Assembly (NCBI RefSeq): GCF_000003605.2
Contig: NW_003113464.1
Span: forward strand, 104,060 to 119,340
Source: Saccoglossus kowalevskii
Taxonomy: Eukaryota > Hemichordata > Enteropneusta > Harrimaniidae
Length of the DNA stretch: 15,281 bases
Direction of reading: 5' to 3'
Shown here in pieces: positions 1 to 9,466 of this stretch (its first letter is position 1; each line of letters opens with the position of its first letter). The notes below the pieces were generated by a model. That model was not told the origin of the DNA. It saw only the letters and a program-made list of their open reading frames with translations, and searched no databases. A program made the position numbers and the translations under genes.

Positions 1-277
1 CCCTCCTCCCGAACTCCACTGTAAGTTAAGAGTGATTCACTGATCCTCAGGAAAAAGTGAAAAATAAACCTGATCATCACTAGATGTGCGTGTGTGACCC
101 CTGACCCTGACTAGTTTACCTAACGTGAGTATGAACTCTGACCCTCTCTATTAGTTTGGCAATCCCTGATTCTCACGATAAGTTTTGACAACCCCTGATC
201 CTCACCACTCTGACCCTCATTATAACTTGAGTGTCCTCTGGCTCTTTTGTGTGATTCCTGAAGTTAAGGATTTAAGT
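1..277. repeat. Weak degenerate repeat rich in CTGACCCT/CTGATCCTCA
   Basis: Variants of CTGA(C/T)CCTCAC and AGTTTGACAACCCCTGA recur from about 40 to 225 with irregular spacing, suggesting a decayed tandem repeat truncated at the window edge. No coding signal is seen. Confidence 0.35.
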
Positions 278-414
278 AATAACCTCCGCCGATGGCGGGT
301 ATACCACGAGATATTGCATAATTCACTCTATATATGCACCCGCCGCAGGCGATTGAATATATGGAGTGAATTGTGCAATATCAAGTGGTATACCCAACTT
401 CGGCGGGGGTTATT
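278..414. mobile_element. 137-bp foldback (MITE-like) element
   Basis: The two halves form a long inverted repeat. The left arm 278-338 starts AATAACCTCCGCC, and the reverse complement of 354-414 starts AATAACCCCCGCC. By eye about 52 of 61 arm positions match, including GGGTATACCAC and GATATTGCA, around a 15-base centre. This is the architecture of a non-autonomous foldback DNA transposon. No convincing target-site duplication is seen and no superfamily is assigned. The 88-codon frame crossing it is not a gene. Confidence 0.8.
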
Positions 415-797
415 GCTATTATATTATACCAGTATATTGACAATTCGATAAAACTTGAAAAAAACTAGTTTACTTACATCTACTATAAGATCATGATTAT
501 GGCCCTTGAACATGAATATTTATAAGAATAGTATGTAGTTGTACGCTGAATGCATACAAAATTTACATACGCAACACAGTTCAAATTGAATACAAACTAA
601 TTTTTATTCCGTATGAAAACGAAACGTATCCAGTCAATAGAGGAGTGTAAACACAAAAATTAGCATAACAAAAGATGACCTTCCTGACCTTTTACTGACC
701 GTCAACGCCATTTGAAATACAGGGTCGTGTATAGTTTGGATCATTAAAACAACAGAATTCCCACGTTTTCATTCCGGTTTTCGTACAATTTGGACTG
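415..797. other. Non-coding, nothing recognised
   Basis: AT-rich sequence without supported exons or repeats. Confidence 0.6.
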
Positions 798-1252
798 TTA
801 TTTGCCCATTGAAAGTACAGTTGTGAAATAAACCGGTTTGTGATTCATCATACTACTTGTAACCGTGGATATTTGACGTTCAGCGGTACTTGGTTCGACG
901 GAAGTTTGAGACGCGGCGGGACGTGGTGTATGTACGGCCGCCAGCACGGCGGCCTCAGTCCCAACATCTGACCTGGATACATCTTTGGTATAACCAAAGA
1001 CAGTTTTGTAACAGTATGCCTGACAAGTTTTGTCGTTGTTCTGGAGTAAATTTGATGGTGTAAGATCGGATTCTCGCATCGTTTTTGTGACACATACATG
1101 ATATGCCTTGTCTCAACTCGACCGAAAGAAAGACTGTGCGAATCGACATCAAATTCTGCATTCTCCCTTGTTCTTTGAAATAGATGGCAATTACCCGGGT
1201 GCAATTTCACTGCAATTTTGTCAGCTAGAATTCGAACGCCGCTACAGGACAC
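798..1252 (-). pseudogene. GC-richer patch with overlapping minus-strand frames, possible decayed PAN/apple exon
   Basis: Several long minus-strand open frames overlap in different registers (798-1079, 848-1252, 955-1161), in a patch richer in G+C and CpG than its surroundings. The frame entering at 1252 reads CSGVRILADK followed by GNCHLFQRT and FDVDS. This resembles the tail of a PAN/apple lectin-like domain in spacing of Cys and hydrophobic residues. A second frame from about 1110 contains TCQAYCYKT, then Thr/Ser/Ala-rich sequence to a stop at 798. Joining them would need a frame change, so this may be a broken gene, an unrecognised splice, or a CpG-rich non-coding patch. No function assigned. 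Confidence 0.2.
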
Positions 1253-1958
1253 TGGTTGTTATTGGTGGCATACATTTTTGCCTGTGACTTGTAGTTTTTT
1301 GCATTTTTTTAGTCCTTCAATCCTTCAATCTCATCTAGCTGGTCACCATTTAAACTTAAAGATCATGTTTTCTTAGTTGGAGGTTCGCAATCCATTTCAA
1401 AGTCACAACACGGAGAACACAGCGTTCTGGCGTTCGTTTAGGCACCTCACGGTGTTGAGGGACGGTGGTTTAATTTAACGACAATCACCCAACGACCGAC
1501 GCTCACAACTTGGATCCCGCCATTAACAAAAAGCAATATTTTGGTTATATAATTTTTCAGATGTTTTTAATTCCCTATTTTTTTCAATATTTTTCCAAAA
1601 TTCAACCACTATATTTTTCTAAAAATCAAATACTACGTATTTCCGTATTAAACCTGTAGTCAATTCATGTTCAAGGGCCACTTGGTTTAGCCATGCATTA
1701 TCAGCCAATATATCATTCATCTCATATGCAAATTGTGTGTTTGGACCAATCAAATCGATGGATTAACACCATCAATATACTGGTATAATATAATTACAGT
1801 TTAATGTCTTAATTACTCAAATGTATTTTGACCAATGACTTTGAAATAGCTTCATGTCCATCAAAGAGTGTACTGAACTTGTCACCAGAGTAAAATTCCC
1901 ATGATGCTAGTAGTTAGTTTGCTTTCATTTCATGAGTTTCTAATATTTATTTTTTCAG
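1253..1958. other. Non-coding, nothing recognised
   Basis: Mixed sequence with a slightly GC-richer stretch near 1420-1520 and then AT-rich DNA leading into the acceptor at 1957-1958. No frame or structure stands out. Confidence 0.6.
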
Positions 1959-2066
1959 ATTATAGCCATGCTGAAAATGTATATACATAGCATTGGTTTT
2001 GGTGGTGAAATTGACAAGCTTAATGAACTTGGTGATAAACTAGAAGAAACTACAACAAAGAAAGGG
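1959..2066 (+). CDS. Candidate exon of unrecognised plus-strand gene
   Basis: A strong polypyrimidine tract and CAG precede 1959, and GTGCGT follows 2066. The 36 codons between are open in phase 0 and read like a real protein segment, including MYIHSIGFGGEIDKLNELGD and an acidic/lysine tail (KLEETTTKKG) with helical character. The frame closes shortly after the donor, as expected for an exon. I do not recognise the family. The start Met and 5' exons are not identified. A chance open stretch of this length in AT-rich DNA is possible, so the call rests mainly on splice context and composition. Confidence 0.4.
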
Positions 2067-2076
2067 GTGCGTAATT

Positions 2077-2167
2077 TGTAATAATAATATAATGTTATTA
2101 CAAAGATACCTCAAAGTATGCACGAACATACTTTGAGGTATCATTGTAATAACCTTATTATTATACA
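2077..2167. repeat. Near-perfect hairpin, 6-base loop
   Basis: The arms 2077-2120 and 2127-2167 fold on themselves. The inner 27 base pairs (GTTATTACAA through GATACCTCAAAGTATG) have a single mismatch, the outer part is AT-rich and gapped, and the loop is CACGAA. It could be a miniature foldback transposon copy or give a small-RNA precursor if transcribed. It begins ten bases past the proposed donor of the exon at 1959-2066. The open frame on the minus strand here is incidental. Confidence 0.85.
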
Positions 2168-4023
2168 TCTTTTCCTTCCAAGAATACATCATGGGAATGC
2201 CGAAATCCAAAAACTTTAGAACGGAATCAGCAAACTTCTTTGTATGGAGTGCGGTCAAACCCTGGTGGCAGCCATGTTTGTTTTTGTTATAAGAGGACGT
2301 TTACACGTGTAATTATTCCATATTTGGAATTTGCATTTCCTAATATGGTAGGATGAAAATAACCCATAAAATACCACAAATTTACGGCACGCTGTAACTT
2401 ATGGCATTACGGTGACAGATGTATAATCATCATCTTTATTGTTATCGTATCCTCTACAATTAAGGTATAGTATTGAAAAAATAAAATGAAATGATTATAA
2501 AACAAAATAGTAAATGTTTTTATTTATTTTGAGGCAGCTTGTAGTACTCTCTTCAAGTTATTATCTTGACTTTTAAAACAATCATGGAGGAACCAATTTT
2601 ATACTACAATTGTTTAGTATTGCAACTAGTACACATACCTGTACAATATTTCCTTGATGATTCCCAGAGTCGAAGCCTACCCTGTATTTTTGAACATTTA
2701 ACAAGTTGAGGGCATCCCTGATTAAAATGCAGGGTGTTTTTACCGGTTTTTTACTTCATTAAAATATGTGTGTAAAAAGTATGTTTCATTGCATAAAAAT
2801 CGTGAATGGTTCTGTAGTTTGTTTCATGCTTTTATGAGATGCACAACATGGTTTGCACTCTTTCTATTCTGTTATTTACTCAAGATGATTAACAATGCTG
2901 CAATACTGAAGTAATCCATATTTCTTTGAGTAGTAGCTTTTGAAACGCCAACAATTTGATCGTCAAGTCGTTAAATCTGGTCATTGGACTTCATTTCGTT
3001 TAATTGTGTTCATTGAGATTATTGGGGTGTGAACAAGTAAACTATTCTTCAACGTAACCTGTTTGCGACCGTGAAAGGTATTTAATTACCTTCTCCATGC
3101 TTAGTTTACCTTTTGAAAATTGTGAATCACCAGTTTTAGGGAAAAAATCACTATTTTTTTCGTTAAAATCAGTGCTAAAAATCACATTTTAATATCTCTG
3201 TAATTCACTTGTGCATTGTGTTAAAAAAATTACTTCGTTAATAATCGGAAAATTTCGTCAGTGCGACACAGCATTTTGATTAGTTAATGAAAGACATGAC
3301 CTATCAGGTCAAAGGACGTTTCAGGTCAAATCGTGGTGAAATTGCTTTGTATCGAGAGTTTGCATTCGATCGAAAACACCCTACATTGAAGATAATGATA
3401 AAGATCTTGCCTTTGTCTGTTACCCACAGACCCCACCCATTTTTACACCGTAAATTCAGGCGGTATGTCAATCATACTGTAATTAAATGTTTGTATTTTT
3501 ATGAACATGTTTGTTTCTTCATTGTAAAAGTGTTGTAGAAATCAATTACAACTCGTTTTGCATTTAATCTCTTCAAACAGAACCCAACGTGGTGAACGAA
3601 AGATATAACTTGGATAGTTTTTCGTGAGATGGTCCTCGAGTATAAGCCCACCCCTAACTTTCCCCCGATTTTACATGTTCAGGCTCCTGAGCTTATGATT
3701 GGGGAAGTACGATAATACTTAACATATTGTCTACTGTTATTTGTTTTTTTGTTCATTTTGGCTTTCCGTGGAGGCTTTTTCAACAGATGGTGTTGAACAG
3801 ATTTATTTGATAAAACCTTGCTATGGTATCATAGTTGGTGTTTATTAATTCTACTTGATGTTATAACAGTGTATTGTTGTATTGCAATGACAGTGATACC
3901 ATCTACTTTAGTCATAGAAGGCTACCCCTCACAAAGGGTCAATGTCTTCTGCACATAATTTGTTCAACTGTTCTGTTTGTGTTGTTAAAAGGTAATTTGT
4001 AACATTTTTCTCCTCTTTCATAG
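2168..4023. other. Non-coding, probably intronic to the plus-strand candidate gene
   Basis: AT-rich DNA. The open frame at 3287-3538 lacks splice support or domain features. No repeat of note beyond short poly-T/poly-A runs. Confidence 0.5.
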
Positions 4024-4086
4024 GTTGATGAGATCCAGGAGATGTTGGTTGGCTTCACTCATATGACAATAGAGAAACAGTGCAAG
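4024..4086 (+). CDS. Candidate exon of unrecognised plus-strand gene
   Basis: The sequence TCCTCTTTCATAG precedes GTTGATGAG, and AAG/GTGAAA gives a good donor after 4086. The 21 codons (VDEIQEMLVGFTHMT, then IEKQCK) are amphipathic and in phase 0, compatible with the end of the candidate exon at 1959-2066. If the donor is not used the frame runs only to a TGA at 4102-4104, so it could instead be a terminal exon. Family not recognised. Supported by splice signals and phase only. Confidence 0.4.
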
Positions 4087-5341
4087 GTGAAAGATACATC
4101 ATGATGTGATCGGGAAACAGTATGAAATGATATGGCAGATGATATTACAGATGTTGTTTTACTTTACTACTACCGGTATTACCAATATATTGATTAATGA
4201 GGTATTGGTAGTTTATTCCCAACATCATCATAGGGATTGTCATGTACACTGTAATTTTAAAATCAAAACTCAATTTAGAGCAGAAGTTGAGATGGCTGTG
4301 TCAATTGATAGCTCCTCATGAAATTTGAAATTTTCAAACAGACTAACCAATATTTTTTCCTGTATAATTGGTTTTGCACATTTGCTTATCGGTATTTATA
4401 TTTTTTTTTTTAATTTTGGACATTGTTAATTGGTTATAGGTCTTAATTAACATTCATAAAAAAAAAAGTACACATGTTTGATTTGTGAATGTTGACAAAA
4501 GTGTACTTTAGCGTGTGATGGGTTAGATATATAATACTAGTATATGATAGCTGTTGTGTACTTGTATTTCTAAAGTGTTGAATGCAAAGACTGAGAAACC
4601 AGCACTGGATTCTGTCCTTACCAATGCAGTTCATATGGTTGTCATGACAACTACACTATGACACAGGCATTTTAGCTCCTCAGTGCCACAGCTGTCACAA
4701 ATGTTGAAATATTCGCAGAAGAGTAATCCTTCATTTAATCTGACCATAAATAAATAATTATTTTTAAAGTTGGCTAAATTGTTAGAAAAAAAAAAGAAGG
4801 AAAAATCATTGTTTTTTTGAGTTGGTGAATTTTCAGAATATTAAGTTGTTGGTGATTTCAAATAAGTGTAGAACACTCATAGATAGATTTACTGAAAGAT
4901 GTAACTAGTTATGTTATTCATTAATAAGGAAAAAAAATCATGTAAGATTGGTGGGATCTGAATGTGGTTGAATTGCTCGGGAAAAAAACAAATTGTTGTT
5001 CTAGTGACAATCCTGTGACCCAACAAATAGGTTTTTAGTTTGTGTTATGGACTGCATGATTTGGTGGCAATGATTTAAATGCCAAAACAACCAATAATAT
5101 TTCAGTATTGAAATATTGTAATTTTACGCTATAAAAGAATCAGCCATATCATTTGAAGGGCTCCATGCTGTTTGATATGAGATTCATAGCGACATAAACA
5201 ACGCATGTGAAATGCATTGTTTGTTTACATGAAGTTTTTAGTGTGCACCCTGAAAATGTTCAAAACATTATTAATGGGTTTTTCTTGATATACACTAGTA
5301 AATGGAGATTCACTTAATTGTATTGGCACTGAACTCAATCG
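4087..5341. other. Non-coding, minor hairpins only
   Basis: AT-rich. A perfect 9-bp stem with a 4-base loop is at 5096-5117 (AATATTTCA/TGAAATATT). A loose inverted repeat ACTACC/GGTAGT lies at about 4167-4212. Open frames at 4106-4321 and 4443-4634 show no protein-like character. Confidence 0.5.
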
Positions 5342-5810
5342 TCATTCATCCTGGTACCTATTCATAATCACAAAGGTCACACATCCTGGTACCTATTCAT
5401 AATCACAAAGGTCATACATCCTGGTACCTATTCATAATCATGAAGATCATACATCCTGGTTACCTATTCATAATCAAAAAGGTCACGCATCCTGGTACCT
5501 ATTCATAATCACAAAGGTCATACATCCTGGTACCTATTCATAATCAAAAAGGTCACACATCCTGGTACCTATTCATAATCACAAAGGTCATACATCCTGG
5601 TACCTATTCATAATCACAAAGGTCATACATCCTGGTACCTATTCATAATCACAAAGGTCATACATCCTGGTACCTATTCATAATCAAAAAGGTCACACAT
5701 CCTGGTACCTATTCATAATCAAAAAGGTCATACATCCTGGTACCTATTCATAATCACAAAGGTCATACATCCTGGTACCTATTCATAATCATAAAGGTCA
5801 TACATCCTAA
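5342..5810. repeat. 35-bp minisatellite, 13 full copies plus a partial
   Basis: Units begin (at CATCCTGG) at 5347, 5382, 5417, 5452, 5488, then every 35 bp to 5768, with a truncated copy at 5803. Each unit contains CATCCTGGTACC, TATTCATAATCA and AAAGGTCA. One unit has a single extra T (36 bp). Variation is confined mainly to CACAAAGG/AAAAAGG/CATGAAG and to the bases before CATCC. The array sits between two putative plus-strand exons and has no coding potential. Confidence 0.97.
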
Positions 5811-5882
5811 TTTTGAACCATTTACATTTTTTGGAGGAAAATATTTGAGAAATTTACATTTATAACGAATTTCTATCTCCAG

Positions 5883-5933
5883 AAAGTTCCAGGATATGTG
5901 ACCATTCATAGCTCCTGCATGAGGCCTGTTATG
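5883..5933 (+). CDS. Candidate short exon of unrecognised plus-strand gene
   Basis: TTTCTATCTCCAG precedes 5883, and ATG/GTGCGT follows 5933, the same donor hexamer as the candidate exon ending at 2066. Seventeen codons, KVPGYVTIHSSCMRPVM, are open in phase 0, consistent with the exon ending at 4086. It lies just after the 35-bp minisatellite. Short length makes this the weakest of the internal exon candidates. Confidence 0.3.
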
Positions 5934-6779
5934 GTGCGTCTTACTTTAATTTATCAATGAGAAACCTCTCTGAATGTTTGTAGATAATGAATTAGCTCAC
6001 TTACTGTGAATAAAGACAGAAACTCTGTATTTTATTACGGTATTTAGACTACATTCCAATGACCATATTGTAAAGAATATATGTACAGTTGATAGTTTTT
6101 CTATATTTAATTTCACTATTTTGTTATTTGGTCCTAATTGCTTGGTTTTCAGAGATTCACAGGTAAAACAATGAATACTTGTAACTGTTGTAATAATTGT
6201 AACTATATATATATAACTATACATGGTCACTCATGTAGTACCGCAATAAGAATTTTGGATCAATAGCAAATGGAATAAAAAACTTCAAGCAAAACACAGC
6301 TCATGCCTCCTTAATGTGCCGATTTAAAATTAAAAATATACACACAAGCTTTATTTAGATTTGTATTCATTTGCGTTGCATCCCTTCACATTCATCTTCA
6401 AATGCTACAAACAGCTGTACTTTGCTGTTTTTACTAGTTGGACTTTCGCTGCTGCGACACAGCAAACCCATTCACTTTCATAAATATTTATAAAAATTTA
6501 TATGAAGGTTGAATTCAAGCAATCAGCAACTGCAGTGTCCAATCATGTAAAGTTTCAATTATGTCGGCTAATAGAAATCTCATGTTTGTTTCATTGTGAA
6601 ATTTATAAACATGAAGAGAATGGGTTTGTTGTGTCGATAGTACAAAAAAACAATGCAATTATGTTTTATTTTACTGAAATATGAATGACTATTTTTTATA
6701 GCTCAAATACTGTATTAGCGTTACCAGAGTGTACAGTTCAATAAAATATTAGTGATATTTATTGAACTATTAAAACTTT
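5934..6779. other. Non-coding, nothing firm
   Basis: AT-rich with a short TA run near 6204-6215. The open frames at 5997-6230 and 6502-6684 have composition expected by chance. The AATAAA hairpin is listed separately. Confidence 0.5.
6735..6768. terminator. Hairpin presenting AATAAA on both strands
   Basis: AGTTCAATAAA (6735-6745) and its reverse complement TTTATTGAACT (6758-6768) flank a 12-base AT-rich middle. A poly(A) hexamer therefore appears on each strand. Its use as a bidirectional 3'-end signal is speculative, because no transcript end is established here. Confidence 0.2.
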
Positions 6780-7370
6780 CCTGCCTTTCAAAGAGACTTT
6801 TTGAACTTAGCCGACAACTCTTTATTCTTCCAAAGACTGGAATTTGCCTACCATTTCCATATTTCAGGCTACTTTCCTATCTAGAAATACAACTTTTCAA
6901 ATAGCTTTTGTAAATTTTCAGCCTTCAGACAGCAACCTTTCAAATGGTACTTTCTGAATTTTTCAAAAAGCTTTAATGATTTTTCGAGCAATTTGTCCAC
7001 CTTCCAAGGTAACTTATGGAACTTAGCATATAGTTTTGTGATATTTCAGACAACTTTTCAGACACTACAAACTGACTGCTTTTGTGAAGATATTTTGCAG
7101 ATGACTTTCATGCCTTTTCAGCCATCTTTCCAAGGCAACTCTTGATATGCAAATGCTTCTGTGATTTTTCAGGCAAATATCAATGTTCCTAAGCGTCATT
7201 TCAAATTTTGCAGACTGCTTTCACGACTTTTTAACCAAATTTCCTTTCAAAATGACCCTGCAAGACATTGACTTTCAGGCAATTTTTCCACCTTCCAAAT
7301 GGATTGCTCATAATTACAGATGACTTTCGTGACCTTTCATACAATTTTCCACCTTTCACATACTTTTCAT
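6780..7370. repeat. Degenerate pyrimidine-rich tandem repeat region
   Basis: Recurring words TTTTCAG(G/A)CAA, CCACCTTCCAAA, GATGACTTTC and CAACTTTTC reappear many times at irregular spacing, roughly 60 bp in the clearest part (7100-7350). A further outlying copy is near 8026-8045. The units are too diverged to count copies by eye. This looks like an old minisatellite that has decayed. It creates many pseudo-acceptor sites (pyrimidines then CAG), so exon predictions here should be distrusted. Confidence 0.5.
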
Positions 7371-7826
7371 GCATGAATCACAAATGTGTGTTATGAGAGT
7401 GTTACATAGACCAGTTCATATACATAGACTAGGGACATACATTGTATTCAAATAAATTATATAAACATTAATTATGCTATTCTTATAACTATAGCTGGGT
7501 GACAACATACTGTAATAAATGAATATAATAGGTAAAATTATAAAGAGCTCTCGTAAAATAATATTCAACATTGCAATCTTGTCTGTCCCTACTCCACAAC
7601 ATGTACACCAGGTGTTGTCACAATCCACCTTCATACAGAGTCGCAGTTTAATCAAAATCGCATGTACCGCATGCACTTTCTCGTACGTACCATCTTTTTG
7701 CATAATTTGGTTACTGTACACGCGACTGAATTGAGAATGAAAAGGTAAAAATAATACGACAATGTGACATGTGCCCTTGAGATGACCCTAACCTGGCTTT
7801 GAAGATTTTGTGGAGATTGTTTAGTT

Positions 7827-7846
7827 CCTCCCTCCCTCCCTCCCTC
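7827..7846 (-). repeat. CCCT microsatellite with four-tract G-quadruplex motif on the minus strand
   Basis: CCC runs at 7830-7832, 7834-7836, 7838-7840 and 7842-7844 are separated by single T. The minus strand is therefore GGG with one-base A loops, the most stable type of G-quadruplex consensus, and the plus strand is an i-motif candidate. Confidence 0.85.
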
Positions 7847-8338
7847 ACTGTTCAGTATAAAAGCAGCAAACGTATAAACCTTGACCTGAGCTTGAGCATT
7901 TCTGGAAGATATTGTACCGAGAAAGCCTAGCCTCCAACGGTATTTGTGACTTTTTTTGAATATCTCTTTTGCGAGTTTTCATATGTCTTGTAAAGTGAGT
8001 CTCCGAACTTCCTAAAACTTTAAAGCAACTTTTCCACCTTCATGGAGCATTGTGTTTGATATGTGCTGCAAATTGAGTGTCTTAATAATTATTATGTGCC
8101 GGTATTGAAAATATTGCTGGTATAATCAGAGACCATAAATCAAATACATGTACAAGTTTATTACAACTTTTTAAGTACATACCAAAAGTAGAGAAAATAC
8201 AATCTAGTAAATCCATATTCAGTCACAAGATCACAGTATCTAAAGCCGAATACATGTAAACAACCCAATAAAGTCAGCTGAACACACCACTGCAACTTAG
8301 AGGGTGATCAAACATTGAGAAATCTAGCTACTTTGGAA

Positions 8339-8351
8339 GGGGGGGGGGGGG
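8339..8351 (+). repeat. Run of 13 G
   Basis: A homopolymer of thirteen G in otherwise AT-rich DNA, adjacent to no recognised exon. Its length is likely to be unstable and prone to sequencing error. Confidence 0.95.
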
Positions 8352-8870
8352 TAATAGGCCATTGGTGAGACTGAGCCCTCATATGGCAGTTACCGGTAAC
8401 TGTTATCCTACAGAACTTGCATGATGTGGCGCCCTCATACATCAGTAATGTCCAATGACTAAAATGCTATTTACAGTTAGTGAGAGTTATTTCTATTTTA
8501 AACTACAAACAGTAGTAAACATGCCAATGTCAAAGTAAAATGCTAATCACAGAAATGTAAATAAAGGAACATGGAAGTGATGGTGTCCAGGTTTAAATGG
8601 CAGCTACAGCATAGACACATAACTGACTGCAGTAAATGTCACACATAGAAAGCAATAAATGAAGTGACCAATTACAGTTTTTTCAGTTTATAAAAAATGC
8701 ATTGAATGTGACTATGTACTGTTTGAGTGTATACTTGGCAGTACTCATACACTATACACATCATAGGGGGCCAACATTCTGAGATTGTTAGATAAAATTA
8801 TTTGACTTTAAACCTCAGCAAAAATTACCCAAGTGAATACAAGCAGAAGTGTGTAGCGTGATAACATATA

Positions 8871-9300
8871 TTAGGCCAGACTTTTATTATCCCTTGTTTC
8901 GCGAACCCGCCGAATGAACAGGAGCCAAAAATGAAATAAAAATAAAATTTTATTTCAGCGTAATTTCTTGCGCCCACCGACTTGTAAGCGCAAAAAATTG
9001 CTAAAAAAAAATATTTTTATCTTCATTTTTTTACCGCCCGTCGCATAACAAATCCAAGTTGTATTTTCGTGGGAGTATCATGATCAAAGTACCGAAGTCT
9101 TGCACAGATGAGAAACAAGGTTATACATAGAATAACATTTTTTTTTCATTTCTTCTTTCCGATCAATGATCTCACTTAAAATTCTTTGAAAACCACACAA
9201 ATCTAATGAAAAAAAAGAATTAATTTTTTTTTTTCCCTGCCCTCAAAAAAATTGCCTTATAAAAACTCGAGAAACAAAGAATAAAAAAAGTCTGGCCTTA
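8871..9300. mobile_element. Non-autonomous DNA transposon, 31-bp inverted termini, TTA duplication
   Basis: The left end 8874-8904 starts GGCCAGACTTTT and continues to TTGTTTCGCGA. The reverse complement of 9267-9297 starts GGCCAGACTTTT and continues to TTGTTTCTCGA. About 27 of 31 positions agree. Both sides are flanked by TTA (8871-8873, 9298-9300), fitting a 3-bp TWA target duplication as in PIF/Harbinger elements. A TA duplication, as in Tc1/mariner, is the alternative reading. The 424-bp interior has no open frame for a transposase and contains a smaller stem, TTGCGC/GCGCAA (about 8969-8996). Superfamily is inference. Confidence 0.8.
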
Positions 9301-9380
9301 CAGGTATGAATTGATTGTTGTTCATGATTTTGGCTGGGGGGTAATAACAGGAAATTTGAATCTATATATTTTGCCTCCAG

Positions 9381-9466
9381 AACTGGCACACTGCAAGACT
9401 GTGAAAATTCATTTTGGTAGCTTCAAATCAATTGCAGTGGGCAGGAAAACTGTGATAAAACCATAG
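9381..9466 (+). CDS. Candidate terminal exon of unrecognised plus-strand gene
   Basis: After TTTTGCCTCCAG, two bases complete a codon and 27 codons follow to TAG at 9464-9466. The peptide LAHCKTVKIHFGSFKSIAV, ending GRKTVIKP, has the alternating hydrophobic pattern of beta-strands and is plausible as a protein C-terminus. It requires an upstream exon ending in phase 1, which the exon at 5883-5933 does not supply, so at least one intervening exon is missing. Convergent with USP1, whose stop is about 1.3 kb away. The product is not recognised. Confidence 0.3.

Larger units (their letters stand above)
7371..8870. other. Non-coding, nothing recognised beyond listed repeats
   Basis: Overlapping open frames on both strands at 7416-7734 have no recognisable domain, Cys pattern or splice support. 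The rest is AT-rich DNA containing the CCCT tract and the G run. Confidence 0.5.

Noticed and set aside
885-960. tRNA B-box-like word GGTTCGA
   Set aside because: No matching A box or cloverleaf stems at the right spacing.
3287-3538. 83-codon plus-strand frame
   Set aside because: No protein-like periodicity or recognised motif, and no convincing splice context.
4440-4515. Interleaved short inverted repeats (AAAGTACAC/GTGTACTTT and AACATTCA/TGAATGTT)
   Set aside because: Arms of 8-9 bp in AT-rich DNA with long gaps; expected by chance at this scale.
5342-5810. CRISPR array
   Set aside because: Repeat units are contiguous with no unique spacers, in a genome with introns; it is a minisatellite.
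6153-6162. 10-nt microexon with a strong acceptor and donor on the plus strand
   Set aside because: It would fit the phases needed before the exon at 9381, but ten bases flanked by common splice words can arise by chance; no independent support.
7416-7734. Overlapping open frames on both strands (101 and 71 codons)
   Set aside because: No domain, no splice signals and composition typical of random AT-rich sequence.
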